Shown here: piece after piece, positions 7,238 to 17,062 of the stretch
Layout: each line of letters starts with the position of its first letter
How positions within the stretch are numbered: position 1 is the stretch's first letter
Assembly (NCBI GenBank): GCA_945971245.1
Contig: CAMFOZ010000004.1
Span: 1 to 34,530, forward strand
DNA: 34,530 nt
Direction of reading: 5' to 3'
From: an uncultured Lactobacillus sp.
Lineage (GTDB): Bacteria > Bacillota > Bacilli > Lactobacillales > Lactobacillaceae
Notes under the pieces: generated by a model
What the model was told of the DNA's origin: nothing
Database searches by the model: none
The model's input: the letters and a program-made list of their open reading frames with translations, nothing else
Translations under genes and position numbers: made by a program

Positions 7238-8111
7238 AACGGGTGCCCTGGGCCGCGGGATCGAGGCCCTCTTTGAGGAAAATACCATTGCGACTCCGGA
7301 CGAGGGTGAGCAGGTCCAAGACATTAAGCTGACGGCCATCCGGGCCAATCCTTACCAGCCCCGGCGGACCTTTGATCAAGCGGCCCTTAAAGAATTGGCT
7401 GCCTCGATTGAAAAGTCGGGGGTTTTCCAGCCGATTATTTTACGGCAGCCGGATCCACAGCTGGAACGCTATGAGCTGGTAGCCGGTGAACGGCGATTCC
7501 GGGCATCAAAGCTTGCCAAGCAGTCGACGATTCCCGCAATTGTGCGGACGATGAGCGACGAGCAGATGATGGAGATTGCCGTCCTGGAAAACCTGCAACG
7601 TGAGGACTTAACTCCTCTTGAAGAGGCCCAGGCTTATCAGACCTTGATGGAAAAATTGTCTCTGACCCAGGCCCAAGTCGCTGCTAAGCTTGGTAAGAGT
7701 CGGCCTTACATTGCCAACTACCTACGCTTGTTAGGCCTGCCTGCGCCGATCAAGGAGGCCCTGAACGCTGGTAAACTGTCAATGGGGCAGGCCCGGACGA
7801 TTTTAGGACTGAAGAATAAGCGGCAGTTGACCCAGCTGGCTAACCGGGCGGTGAAGCAAAATCTGACGGTTCGGCAGCTGGAAAAGATCGTTGCCCAGAT
7901 GAACGGGACCGTCAAAGAGAAGGATCAACATAAGCGGCAACGCAAGCCGGTCTACATTCGGGAGGCCGAGAACCAGCTTCAGAGTAAGTTCGGTACCAAG
8001 GTCGCGGTTTCCCAGAGCCGGAAGCACGGCAGTGGAAAAATTGAGATTCCGTATAACTCAAACGATGATCTGACCAGGATCTTAGAACTGCTTGATATTT
8101 CACTCGATTAG
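7224..8111 (+). CDS. parB: ParB/Spo0J chromosome partitioning protein
   Basis: A 295-residue ParB CTPase that loads at parS, slides along DNA and recruits SMC. The N-terminus KTGALGRGIEALF is the family segment that stimulates ParA. The CTP-binding box GERRFRA is at 88-94, LENLQRE at 121-127, the helix-turn-helix at about 148-171, and a C-terminal dimer domain follows. It starts inside the parA end and is translationally coupled. No canonical parS was found in the window, although Bacillus carries one inside spo0J. Confidence 0.95.
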   Translation: MVKRKTGALGRGIEALFEENTIATPDEGEQVQDIKLTAIRANPYQPRRTFDQAALKELAASIEKSGVFQPIILRQPDPQLERYELVAGERRFRASKLAKQSTIPAIVRTMSDEQMMEIAVLENLQREDLTPLEEAQAYQTLMEKLSLTQAQVAAKLGKSRPYIANYLRLLGLPAPIKEALNAGKLSMGQARTILGLKNKRQLTQLANRAVKQNLTVRQLEKIVAQMNGTVKEKDQHKRQRKPVYIREAENQLQSKFGTKVAVSQSRKHGSGKIEIPYNSNDDLTRILELLDISLD

Positions 8112-8122
8112 GAGGGATGACA

Positions 8123-8320
8123 ATGGCAAGTTATGATAAGGGCGATATCGTGATGATGAAGAAGGCCCACCCGTGTGGCAGCAACCGCTGGGAAATTACC
8201 CGGGTCGGCGCTGACATCAAGATTCAATGTCAGGGCTGTGGCCACGTTGTGATGATGACCCGGCAAAAGTTCGACAAGGGCCTCAAGAAGGTCATTGAAA
8301 AAGCCCATCCGGCAGAATAA
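8123..8320 (+). CDS. DUF951 family protein (YyzM-like)
   Basis: A 65-residue protein of the DUF951 family, found widely in Firmicutes between parB and ychF. The sequence MASYDKGDIVMMKKAHPCG shows the conserved beginning, and IQCQGCGHVVMM carries a CxxC that might bind zinc. I chose the ATG at 8123 because AGGAGGG (8110-8116) lies seven bases upstream; the ATG at 8117 is too close to it. The ribosome site overlaps the parB stop, so it belongs to the same operon. Function is unknown; a nucleic-acid or ribosome-related role is only a guess. Confidence 0.88.
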   Translation: MASYDKGDIVMMKKAHPCGSNRWEITRVGADIKIQCQGCGHVVMMTRQKFDKGLKKVIEKAHPAE

Positions 8321-8398
8321 ATCCGGATAAAGTGGTCACAAATCAAGTAAGATAGCTTAAAATAAAAAAGATTAACGAAAAAGGAAAGTGAATTATTC

Positions 8399-9496
8399 AT
8401 GTCATTAACTGCAGGAATTGTCGGCTTGCCAAACGTCGGTAAGTCAACGCTGTTTAACGCAATTACCAAGGCGGGGGCCGAGATGGCCAACTACCCATTT
8501 GCCACGATCGACCCAAACGTGGGGATGGTGGAAGTTCCCGACAAGCGTCTTGACCGGATTCAGGAACTGATTCCCGCCAAGAAGATCGTTCCAACGACCT
8601 TCGAATTTACTGATATTGCCGGAATCGTCAAGGGGGCCAGCAAGGGTGAAGGACTTGGTAACAAGTTCTTGGAAAACATTCGGCAGACGGATGCGATCGT
8701 TCACGTTGTCCGGGCCTTTGATGATGACGACATCACGACAGTTTCCGGGAAGGTTGACCCGATCGAAGATATCGACACGATTAACCTGGAATTAGTCATG
8801 GCAGACCTTGACGCTGTTAACAAGCGTTTGGGTAAGGTTCAACGGGCTGCTAAGGGCCGTGATAAGGATGCCCTGGCTGAACTGGCCGTTTTGAACAAGA
8901 TCAAGCCAGTTCTGGAAGACGGTAAGAGTGTCCGGTCCATCGACTTCTCCGATGATGAGAAGAAGATTGTTAAGGGGCTCTTCCTGTTGACCAGCAAGCC
9001 AGTTCTTTACGTTGCCAACATCTCTGAAGACGACATGGCTGATCCTGACAACAGTAAGTACATGGCGGCCATCAAGGAACACGTCAAGGGTGATGGTGAA
9101 GTCATCGGTGTTGCTGCTGCTGCCGAAGAACAAATTGCCGAGATGGATGATGCTGACAAAGCTGACTTCCTGGAAATGGAAGGTGTAACGGAACCAGGAT
9201 TGAACCGGTTGATTCGGGCGGCTTACAAGCTGCTGGGTCTGGAAACCTTCTTCACTGCTGGTGGTCCGGAAACCCGTGCTTGGACCTTTAAGAAGGGAAC
9301 TAAGGCCCCTCAAGCTGCCGGGATTATTCACTCTGACTTTGAGCGGGGCTTTATCCGGGCTGAAGTGATGAGCTTTGACGACCTTGACCAACTGGGCTCT
9401 GCTGCGGCAGTCAAGGAAGCCGGGAAGCTGCGGCTTGAAGGTAAGGACTACGTAATGCAAGACGGCGACATTGTTGAATTCCGCTTCAACGTTTAA
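8399..9496 (+). CDS. ychF: YchF/OLA1-type P-loop ATPase
   Basis: A 365-residue Obg-superfamily protein that binds ribosomes and hydrolyses ATP in preference to GTP. The P-loop GLPNVGKS is at 9-16, the G3 region is DIAG after FEFT, a helical coiled insertion follows, and a C-terminal TGS domain ends with DGDIVEFRFNV. Full length for the family. Translation starts at ATG after AAGGAAAG. It follows DUF951 after a 78-base gap. In lactobacilli this gene is typically part of the origin-proximal block. Known roles in Escherichia coli include translation and the oxidative stress response; nothing here refines that. Confidence 0.96.
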   Translation: MSLTAGIVGLPNVGKSTLFNAITKAGAEMANYPFATIDPNVGMVEVPDKRLDRIQELIPAKKIVPTTFEFTDIAGIVKGASKGEGLGNKFLENIRQTDAIVHVVRAFDDDDITTVSGKVDPIEDIDTINLELVMADLDAVNKRLGKVQRAAKGRDKDALAELAVLNKIKPVLEDGKSVRSIDFSDDEKKIVKGLFLLTSKPVLYVANISEDDMADPDNSKYMAAIKEHVKGDGEVIGVAAAAEEQIAEMDDADKADFLEMEGVTEPGLNRLIRAAYKLLGLETFFTAGGPETRAWTFKKGTKAPQAAGIIHSDFERGFIRAEVMSFDDLDQLGSAAAVKEAGKLRLEGKDYVMQDGDIVEFRFNV

Positions 9497-9520
9497 TGCA
9501 CCACAGAGAGGAGTTTATTC

Positions 9521-10297
9521 GTGAGCGAAGAACAAGAGCGCAATCAGGCGCGGAATGCAGCGGCGGGCCAACGGCAAAAAGAACATGCTAAGGCCCAGCG
9601 GCAAGCACAGGGGAACGCGTTTGAGCAGTACCATTTGACGCGTAAAAATGAAGAATTTATGTACCAGCTGAACAAGCAGTTGGACCGGCAGGGCGTTGAA
9701 AGTGATAAAAAGCCTGAAATGCTCCAAGAGACGGCCCAACAGCTAGCTGCTGGGCAGAAGAAGGGTAAGACAGCTAAGGCCCTCTTTGGTACACCAACTG
9801 AATATGCCAAAGAATTAAAGAATCCTAAGAAGACACCAGAACACATGACTAAGCGGTCAATCTGGCTGTTAGCAATTGATAATGCTTTGATCTTCTTAAG
9901 TATTTTTACCTTCATGTTTGGCCTGATGTTCTGGCTGTCACCACTGGCCATGCACAGTAGCCGGGCCGGAAGCAGTGGGATCACGGCTATCCTGCTGGTT
10001 GCCATCCTCGGTGGGGTGCTGTTTGGCTACGTGGCTATGCAATTGCAGCCAACGAAGAATAAGGATGGCAAGTGGGTTCAAACCAAGCCAATGTGGTTCC
10101 GGGTATTGACCGTGGCCTTTGGACTGGTGGCCTGGTTGGCAGTCTACATGCTGGCATCGTTGTTACCGAACGTGGTTAACCCGCGGCTCAACCAGTGGGG
10201 TTACCTGGCAATTGCCGTGGTTACCTTTGTCGGTGATATTTACTACCGGCGTCGTTACCACATCACTGGAAGCTTCTACGGCAACCGACGTCGTTAA
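9521..10297 (+). CDS. DUF1129 family membrane protein
   Basis: A 258-residue protein starting at GTG (9521) after GAGAGGAG, 24 bases behind ychF. The first ~105 residues are hydrophilic and rich in Q, K, A and E, with likely helical or coiled structure. The rest has about four membrane segments (near 109-135, 145-168, 190-215 and 226-245) and a basic C-terminus ending GNRRR. This fits the DUF1129 family, which is mainly found in lactic acid bacteria; function unknown. A strong terminator ends the unit. The cytoplasmic head on a small membrane core would suit a scaffold or adaptor, but that is inference. Confidence 0.8.
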   Translation: MSEEQERNQARNAAAGQRQKEHAKAQRQAQGNAFEQYHLTRKNEEFMYQLNKQLDRQGVESDKKPEMLQETAQQLAAGQKKGKTAKALFGTPTEYAKELKNPKKTPEHMTKRSIWLLAIDNALIFLSIFTFMFGLMFWLSPLAMHSSRAGSSGITAILLVAILGGVLFGYVAMQLQPTKNKDGKWVQTKPMWFRVLTVAFGLVAWLAVYMLASLLPNVVNPRLNQWGYLAIAVVTFVGDIYYRRRYHITGSFYGNRRR

Positions 10298-10310
10298 TTC
10301 AGTCTATAAA

Positions 10311-10343
10311 AAGATGCGGAGAATTTTCTCCGCATCTTTTTTT
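10311..10343 (+). terminator. Terminator after the DUF1129 gene
   Basis: GATGCGGAG (10313-10321) pairs with CTCCGCATC (10328-10336), followed by T7. It closes the origin-proximal operon. Confidence 0.92.
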
Positions 10344-10434
10344 GTTACTTAAATTCATGGCTGAGCAATTAAATATTAATAATTTATGATAATTTTGATG
10401 AACTTATCTTAATTAATTTAGCAAACAAATAAAA

Positions 10435-10503
10435 TGGTCAAATGTTCAAAAAAGATATGGACAAATGTGCGGGAGATTGTTAAACTATAAACGTAGTCAA
10501 ATG
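10435..10503. repeat. Three CAAATG-type repeats at the deo promoter
   Basis: TGGTCAAATGT (10435-10445), TGGACAAATGT (10458-10468) and AGTCAAATG (10495-10503) share a CAAATG core. The second covers the -35 box and the third lies just after the predicted start. They are candidate operators, perhaps for the DeoR-type regulator at the end of this operon. Confidence 0.4.
10458..10486 (+). promoter_or_regulatory. Candidate deo operon promoter
   Basis: TGGACA (10458-10463), 17 bases, TAAACT (10481-10486). Confidence 0.5.
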
Positions 10504-10515
10504 AAAACGCATACA
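10502..10515. promoter_or_regulatory. cre-like site in the deo leader
   Basis: TGAAAACGCATACA matches TGWNANCGNTNWCA except for one position. It is downstream of the predicted start and upstream of the deoC ribosome site, a typical roadblock position for CcpA. Confidence 0.45.
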
Positions 10516-10538
10516 TATTTTCAAAGGAGATTTCAACT

Positions 10539-11216
10539 ATGAAGTTAACACAAGCACAATTAGCCAAGTACATGGACCACACGATGCTTAAGCCTGAGGC
10601 CACTGCCGAAATGATCGATAAGACCGTTGCCGAGGCACGGAAGTACAACACTGCTTCTGTCTGCATCAATCCGTACTGGGTTAAGCGGGTTCATGAGGGT
10701 CTCGCAGGAACTGACATTAACACCTGTACCGTAATCGGCTTCCCTCTGGGGGCAACCTCAACGGCAAGCAAGGTCTTCGAAACCAAGCAGGCCATTGAAG
10801 ATGGTGCCGATGAGATCGATATGGTCATCAACATCGGTGAGCTGAAGGGCGGCAATGACCAAGCGGTTGAAGATGATATCCGTGCCGTTGCCGAAGCTAC
10901 CCACGAGAAGGGCAAGCTCCTGAAGGTAATTATTGAAAACTGCCTGCTGACGGACGAAGAAAAGACCCGGGCAAGCAAGCTGACCGTTAAGGGTGGTGCT
11001 GACTTCGTTAAGACTTCTACTGGATTCTCAACTTCTGGTGCCAAGGTTGAAGACGTCAAGTTGATGCGTGAGGCTGTTGGCCCAGACTTCAAGATCAAAG
11101 CTGCCGGTGGTATCCACAGCCTGGCTGAGGCCTACGCCATGATTGAGGCCGGCGCTAACCGGTTGGGTGTTTCCGCATCCGTTAAGATCCTGGAGGAAGC
11201 TGCTAAGCAAGACTAA
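10539..11216 (+). CDS. deoC: Deoxyribose-phosphate aldolase
   Basis: A 225-residue class I aldolase that cleaves 2-deoxyribose 5-phosphate to glyceraldehyde 3-phosphate and acetaldehyde. The Schiff-base lysine is K158 in [10 protein letters not shown]. The supporting residues D94 (in DEIDMVIN) and K187 (in KIKAAGG) are present. ATG follows AAAGGAGA. It is the first gene of deoC-deoB-pdp-deoD-deoR, so the last catabolic step is promoter-proximal. In a heterofermenter, acetaldehyde can also serve as an electron sink. Confidence 0.96.
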   Translation: MKLTQAQLAKYMDHTMLKPEATAEMIDKTVAEARKYNTASVCINPYWVKRVHEGLAGTDINTCTVIGFPLGATSTASKVFETKQAIEDGADEIDMVINIGELKGGNDQAVEDDIRAVAEATHEKGKLLKVIIENCLLTDEEKTRASKLTVKGGADFVKTSTGFSTSGAKVEDVKLMREAVGPDFKIKAAGGIHSLAEAYAMIEAGANRLGVSASVKILEEAAKQD

Positions 11217-11265
11217 GCAGACCACAATTTTTAGCTAACAAAATTTTCAAGATGGAGGGGTTAAC

Positions 11266-12459
11266 ATGTCATATAAACGTGTATTTGTAATTGTAATGGA
11301 CTCAGTTGGTACTGGTGCTGCACACGATGCCGATAAGTTTGACGACCTCGGTTCAGATACCCTTGGTCACGTTGGTGAATTTTACAAGGGCGACCTGAAA
11401 TTGCCTAACCTGGGCAAGATGGGTATTAGCAACCTCCGTGATACGCCAATTGAAGGTGTTCCAGTCGCTGACCCAGCAATCGGTGACTACGGCAAGATGG
11501 AAGAAATCTCTGCCGGTAAGGACAGTATGGATGGTCACTGGGAAATGATGGGACTGCCAGTTACTAAGCCACTGTCAACCTTCCCAAACGGCTTTCCACA
11601 GGAAATTGTCGACAAGCTGGAAAAGTTCTCCGGTCGGAAGGTGATCGTTAACAAGCCATACTCCGGAACTGAAGTTATTCACGATTACGGTGAACGGCAG
11701 ATGAAGACCGGGGAACTGATCCTCTACACTTCTGGTGACTCCGTAATGCAGATTGCGGCCCACGAAGATGTTATTCCAGTCAAGGAATTGTACAAGATCT
11801 GTGAATACGCTCGGACACTTGTTAACGGCCCTGAATACACCGTTGGACGGATCATTGCCCGGCCATACGTCGGCCCTGACAAGGACCACTTCACCCGGAC
11901 TGCTAACCGGCACGACTTCAGCCTGAAGCCAATTGGCAAAACCGATATGGACCGGCTCCGTGAGGCTGGTTATGACGTTATCGGTGTTGGTAAGATCAAC
12001 GATATCTTCTCTGGTCAGGGAATCGACCGTGGTTACCACAACGAGAGCAACATGGATGGAATGGACCACGTTGACGAAGTGATGAAGCAAGACTTCACCG
12101 GTTTCTGCTTCACCAACCTGGTGGACTTCGATGCTATGTACGGTCACCGGCGTAATCCAAAGGGCTTCGGTCAAGCGCTGATGGACTTCGATAAGCGCCT
12201 GGGAACGGTCCTCAAAGAGATGAAGCCGGACGACTTGCTGATGATCACCGCTGACCACGGTAACGACCCTGGCTTCCGGGGAACCGACCACACGCGTGAA
12301 AACGTGCCATTGCTGGTCTACTCCCCATCGATGAACAAGTCTAATCAATCACTAGGCCTGCGGAAGACCTTCTCTGACTTAGGGGCAACGATTCTGGAAA
12401 ACTTCAACGTTGACTCCGTCCGGGGAACCAGTTTCTACAAGGAAATTAGCAACGACTAA
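11266..12459 (+). CDS. deoB: Phosphopentomutase
   Basis: A 397-residue alkaline-phosphatase-superfamily enzyme that interconverts (deoxy)ribose 1- and 5-phosphate, linking nucleoside phosphorylases to deoC and the pentose pathway. Metal-ligand motifs are visible: MDSVGTG around D12, DFDAMYGH (287-294), TADHGND with D330-H331, and H342 in TDHTREN. The phospho-acceptor motif reads [12 protein letters not shown], with S87 where the Bacillus cereus enzyme has a threonine (T85). A hydroxyl is kept, so activity is expected. ATG follows GGAGGGG. Confidence 0.95.
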   Translation: MSYKRVFVIVMDSVGTGAAHDADKFDDLGSDTLGHVGEFYKGDLKLPNLGKMGISNLRDTPIEGVPVADPAIGDYGKMEEISAGKDSMDGHWEMMGLPVTKPLSTFPNGFPQEIVDKLEKFSGRKVIVNKPYSGTEVIHDYGERQMKTGELILYTSGDSVMQIAAHEDVIPVKELYKICEYARTLVNGPEYTVGRIIARPYVGPDKDHFTRTANRHDFSLKPIGKTDMDRLREAGYDVIGVGKINDIFSGQGIDRGYHNESNMDGMDHVDEVMKQDFTGFCFTNLVDFDAMYGHRRNPKGFGQALMDFDKRLGTVLKEMKPDDLLMITADHGNDPGFRGTDHTRENVPLLVYSPSMNKSNQSLGLRKTFSDLGATILENFNVDSVRGTSFYKEISND

Positions 12460-12487
12460 CAACGGTTAAACGAGAGGAGCGATTGCG

Positions 12488-13786
12488 ATGCGGATGGTTG
12501 ACATCATCGACACCAAGCGAAATGGTGGGACCCTGAGTGATGAACAATTGCAGTTCTTCGTGGATGGGGTGGTTGACGGTAGTATTCCTGACTACCAGAT
12601 CAGCGCCCTCCTGATGGCGATCTACTTTCAGGGGATGACCAGCAGTGAGCAGACCAGCCTGACCATGAAAATGATGCATTCTGGGGAACGCCTCGACCTC
12701 CATCAGATTCCAGGAATCAAGGTTGATAAACACTCTACCGGTGGGGTCGGTGATAAGGTCAGCCTGCCGCTTGCCGCAATGGTGGCCGCTACGGGGATTC
12801 CAGTTCCTATGATTTCGGGACGGGGCCTCGGTCACACCGGGGGTACGTTGGATAAGCTGGAGGCTATTCCGGGCTTTCGCGTGGAACTGAGTGAACAGGA
12901 ATTCATTAACCAGGTTGCCAAGGAGAAGTTGGCAATCGTTGGGGCTACCGGGGAAGTTGCCCCGGCTGACAAGAAGATCTATGGCCTGCGGGATGTTACA
13001 GACACAGTAGACTCCATTCCATTGATTGCCAGTTCGATCATGAGTAAGAAGATTGCTTCGGGCACGGACGCCCTGGTAATTGACGTCAAGACCGGGGCGG
13101 GAGCCTTCATGAAGACCCTCGATCAGTCCCGGGACCTCGCCCATGCCCTGGTTGATATTGGCAAGCAGGCTGGTTTGCAGTGCATGGCCGTAATTTCCGA
13201 CATGAATCAACCACTGGGTAACAAGATCGGGAACGCCCTGGAAATTGAGGAATCCATTGATGTCCTAAAGGGGAAGGGACCAGTGGACTTAACTGAATTA
13301 GTTTTGACCCTCGGTAGCTACATGGTAGTGATGGGTGGCAAAGCCAAGACACCAGACCAAGCCCGGCAACTACTTGAGCAAACAATCACTGATGGAACGG
13401 CCTACGACCGCTTCAAGGCGATGGTGGTTGCTCAAGGTGGTGACCCGCGGGTGATGGATGACTACCAGGTCATGCCACAGGCAAAGTATCAGATTCCATA
13501 CCTTGCTAAACGTGCCGGGGTGGTCACTAAGCTGACGGCCGATGAGATCGGTACTGCCAGTATGCTCCTCGGTGGGGGCCGGCAGAAAGCTGATGACCAA
13601 CTGGATTACAGCGTGGGAATCGAACTCCACCACAAGCTCGGCGATCGTGTCGAGGAAGGTGAACCATTGCTGACGATTTACAGCAACCGTCAGGAGATCA
13701 AAGATGTTGAGCAGCTCTTAGACGAGAGTATCGAAATCAGTGACCATGGTGAGCAACCAACACTGATTCATGAAATCATTGAATAA
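12488..13786 (+). CDS. pdp: Pyrimidine-nucleoside phosphorylase
   Basis: A 432-residue member of the thymidine/pyrimidine-nucleoside phosphorylase family, which converts uridine, thymidine or deoxyuridine plus phosphate to base plus pentose 1-phosphate. An N-terminal alpha domain begins [14 protein letters not shown], followed by the phosphate-binding signature [10 protein letters not shown] at 81-90, and [15 protein letters not shown] further on. The length and operon setting match Firmicutes Pdp rather than the purely thymidine-specific DeoA. ATG follows GAGAGGAG, 28 bases after deoB. Confidence 0.94.
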   Translation: MRMVDIIDTKRNGGTLSDEQLQFFVDGVVDGSIPDYQISALLMAIYFQGMTSSEQTSLTMKMMHSGERLDLHQIPGIKVDKHSTGGVGDKVSLPLAAMVAATGIPVPMISGRGLGHTGGTLDKLEAIPGFRVELSEQEFINQVAKEKLAIVGATGEVAPADKKIYGLRDVTDTVDSIPLIASSIMSKKIASGTDALVIDVKTGAGAFMKTLDQSRDLAHALVDIGKQAGLQCMAVISDMNQPLGNKIGNALEIEESIDVLKGKGPVDLTELVLTLGSYMVVMGGKAKTPDQARQLLEQTITDGTAYDRFKAMVVAQGGDPRVMDDYQVMPQAKYQIPYLAKRAGVVTKLTADEIGTASMLLGGGRQKADDQLDYSVGIELHHKLGDRVEEGEPLLTIYSNRQEIKDVEQLLDESIEISDHGEQPTLIHEIIE

Positions 13787-13803
13787 CTTGAGGAGGAACA
13801 AAA

Positions 13804-14514
13804 ATGAGTACACATATTGGTGCCAAGATGGGCGATTACGCAGACGTAGTATTACTTCCAGGTGACCCGCTGCGGGCAAAGTACATTGCGGAAAACTTCC
13901 TGGACAATGTTAAGCAGGTTAACTCCGTTCGGAACGCCTTTGGCTACACTGGTGAATACAAGGGACACCGGGTATCCGTTCAGGGTTCTGGAATGGGGAT
14001 CCCATCAATGTCCATCTACATTAACGAACTAGTTCAGTTCTTTGGTGTTAAGACCATCATCCGGGTTGGTTCCTGTGGAGCCATTGCCCCTGATGTTCAC
14101 CTGCGGGACGTCATCCTCGCCCAGGGTTCCTCCACAGACTCAGCGGTAACGATGAACACTTTCGGCCCAGGCTTCCATTACGCACCGCTGGCCGACTTCA
14201 AACTGCTGGACACGGCCTACCATGTTGCCGAAAAACTGGGGATCAATACGAAGGTGGGGGACATCTTCGCCGCTGATCGTTTCTACAACGATGAGTTGGA
14301 CATGAAGAAGCTCCGTGATTACGGGATCCTCGGGACTGAAATGGAGTCTGCTGGTCTGTACCTACTGGCCGCTAAGCTGCATTTCCGGGCCCTCTCCGTC
14401 CTGACCGTCAGTGATCTGATCTTTGGTGACGAGAAGACTACGGCAGAGGAACGGGAGAAGACGTTCAACGACATGATTAACATCTCGCTGGAGACGGCAA
14501 TCGCGGACAAGTAA
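13804..14514 (+). CDS. deoD: Purine-nucleoside phosphorylase DeoD
   Basis: A 236-residue NP-I family hexameric-type phosphorylase that releases purine bases and (deoxy)ribose 1-phosphate. Phosphate-binding [11 protein letters not shown] lies at the N-terminus, VRNAFGYTG follows, and the ribose/base motif [10 protein letters not shown] lies near 177-186. DLIFGDE corresponds to the catalytic aspartate region (SDxI). AGGAGG precedes the ATG, 17 bases after pdp. Together with pdp it funnels both nucleoside classes into DeoB and DeoC. A terminator follows. Confidence 0.95.
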   Translation: MSTHIGAKMGDYADVVLLPGDPLRAKYIAENFLDNVKQVNSVRNAFGYTGEYKGHRVSVQGSGMGIPSMSIYINELVQFFGVKTIIRVGSCGAIAPDVHLRDVILAQGSSTDSAVTMNTFGPGFHYAPLADFKLLDTAYHVAEKLGINTKVGDIFAADRFYNDELDMKKLRDYGILGTEMESAGLYLLAAKLHFRALSVLTVSDLIFGDEKTTAEEREKTFNDMINISLETAIADK

Positions 14515-14566
14515 TGTTCCGGTTTGAATATTATTGACCAATCAGTTAGAATTTAACAAAACAGAG

Positions 14567-14614
14567 AACAAGGGCCTGGCACGGAAATCCTGTGACGGTT
14601 CCCTTGTTTTTGTA
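14567..14614 (+). terminator. Hairpin terminator between deoD and deoR
   Basis: AACAAGGG (14567-14574) pairs with CCCTTGTT (14601-14608), with partial inner pairing and a T tract. It probably lowers, rather than stops, regulator expression, because the deoR ribosome site follows within 15 bases. Confidence 0.65.
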
Positions 14615-14632
14615 TATAAGGGAGGACAAAAA

Positions 14633-15574
14633 ATGGATGGTGAAAATAAGCGAATAGCCCTGGCCCTCAAGGTAGCGACTCTCTACTACCGGGACGGTTT
14701 CAACCAGCAGGAGATTGCCAGTGAACTGGGCATCTCCCGGGCGACCGTTTCCCGCCTACTGCAGTACGGTCGCGATAAGGGCCTGGTAACAATCAAGATC
14801 CACAACCCCCTCGCTCCATTGCACCAGTTGCAGACGGAATTATTGGCTAAGTATCCAAGCCTCAAGCAGGCAATCATTGTGCCAGGGAAGGACAATCCTT
14901 TGGAAGAGGTCGGGGTCGCCGGTGCCCGTTACATTGAAACAATCGTCAAGGACAATGACATCGTTGGCCTGGGCTGGGGGCGGACGGTTTATCAGGTGGC
15001 CCTCCACATCACTCCTAAGGATGTCTCCGGGATCAAGGTTGTCCAGATGAAAGGATCGATGGCTAACACCGAGACTCGCAACTATGCCTTCGAGACGGTC
15101 AACACCTTTGCGGGGGCCTTCAATACCCTGCCACAATATCTGCCAGTGCCGGTCATCTTTGACCATGCCCAAACCAAGGAACTGGTAGCTAACGATACCC
15201 ACATCAAGTACATCCTCAAGCTGGGGCAGCAGGCCGATATTGCGATATTTACGGTCGGGACGGTTCGTGATTCCGCCATGCTGTTTAAGCTGGGTTACTT
15301 CACTAAAGAGGAGCAGAAGACTCTTCAACAAGAGGCGGTGGGGGATATCTTCTCCCGGTTCATCGATGCCAAGGGCCAGATTGTGAACAAAGACATCAAC
15401 GAGCGGACGATTGGGATCCATCTTGATGAATTAAAGAAGAAAAAGCATAGTATCCTGGTGGCAGCCAATGTTGCTAAAGTTCCGGCAATTCACGGCGCGT
15501 TGGTGGCAGGATATGCCAATACCCTGGTGATTGACCAGGAAAGTGCGAACGATCTCCTGGAGTTTTCTCGATAA
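14633..15574 (+). CDS. deoR: SorC/DeoR-type transcriptional regulator of the deo operon
   Basis: A 313-residue SorC-family regulator, the family of Bacillus subtilis DeoR, which releases DNA on binding deoxyribose 5-phosphate. The helix-turn-helix is near residues 24-52 (NQQEIASELGISRATVSRLL), followed by a sugar-phosphate-binding domain with typical GLGWGRTVY and AIFTVGTV. I chose the ATG at 14633 because GGGAGG (14620-14625) precedes it; the frame is open for 33 codons upstream, but that extension lies across the terminator. In Bacillus deoR is first in the operon; here it is last. Targets are probably the deo promoter and perhaps nupC. Confidence 0.88.
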   Translation: MDGENKRIALALKVATLYYRDGFNQQEIASELGISRATVSRLLQYGRDKGLVTIKIHNPLAPLHQLQTELLAKYPSLKQAIIVPGKDNPLEEVGVAGARYIETIVKDNDIVGLGWGRTVYQVALHITPKDVSGIKVVQMKGSMANTETRNYAFETVNTFAGAFNTLPQYLPVPVIFDHAQTKELVANDTHIKYILKLGQQADIAIFTVGTVRDSAMLFKLGYFTKEEQKTLQQEAVGDIFSRFIDAKGQIVNKDINERTIGIHLDELKKKKHSILVAANVAKVPAIHGALVAGYANTLVIDQESANDLLEFSR

Positions 15575-15590
15575 TTTTAACATTTTGCTA

Positions 15591-15619
15591 TTGACCTAAG
15601 CGCCAATTCCTAGTAGAGT
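15591..15619 (+). promoter_or_regulatory. guaB promoter
   Basis: TTGACC (15591-15596), 17 bases, TAGAGT (15614-15619). No guanine riboswitch or other conserved fold was recognised in the short leader. Confidence 0.55.
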
Positions 15620-15651
15620 TGACCTAATCAAAAACTAAGGAGCGTGTTTGA

Positions 15652-16797
<1,146 letters not shown>

Positions 16798-16869
16798 TCA
16801 TTAAGTTGATTTTCTATCAGGGACTGTGACTTAAGTCTGTTATGTAGATCAAAAGTCAACAGCGCGGTA

Positions 16870-16921
16870 CACAAATGGCCTCAAGCATTCGGGAAACCCG
16901 AACGTTTGAGGCCTATTTGTG
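16870..16921. repeat. Long near-perfect hairpin behind guaB
   Basis: CACAAAT, GGCCTCAA and TTCGGG (16870-16893) pair with CCCGAA, TTGAGGCC and ATTTGTG (16897-16921) around an AAA loop. There is one bulged base and a short internal mismatch. No T run follows directly. It could be a 3' stabilising structure, part of a small RNA, or an intergenic repeat family. Confidence 0.7.
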
Positions 16922-16925
16922 CTCG

Positions 16926-16976
16926 CGGGGGCTCGAAGACGAAGTCGTAAACGACTTCTGTCTCGCTCCCTTTTTT
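16926..16976 (+). terminator. Terminator behind guaB
   Basis: GAAGTCG (16941-16947) pairs with CGACTTC (16952-16958), extended outward by AGAC/GTCT and GGGGGC/GCTCCC, and ends in T6 (16971-16976). Confidence 0.85.
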
Positions 16977-16999
16977 GTTGTGTTTGGCCTCCCAGAAGC

Positions 17000-17008
17000 T
17001 GGTACAAT
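17000..17008 (+). promoter_or_regulatory. Extended -10 promoter before the small membrane protein
   Basis: TGGTACAAT is a TGn extended -10 with TACAAT at 17003-17008. No good -35 is placed at 17 bases. Confidence 0.4.
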
Positions 17009-17062
17009 AAAGAAAGAACTAAATTGGTAGATTTGCTATTGATGATGAGGGGAGGGAAAACG

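Noticed and set aside
8792-9460. Long - strand open frame (222 codons) inside ychF
   Set aside because: Mirror of a highly conserved gene; it follows from biased third positions and has no ribosome site or recognisable motif.
11575-12348. Long - strand open frame (257 codons) inside deoB
   Set aside because: Antisense shadow of deoB, whose catalytic motifs are all in the + frame.
12446-13210. Long - strand open frame (254 codons) inside pdp
   Set aside because: Antisense shadow of a clear phosphorylase gene.
16875-17030. Open frame of about 51 codons running through the two hairpins behind guaB
   Set aside because: No ribosome-binding site, and it crosses a strong terminator; the RNA structure explains the sequence better.
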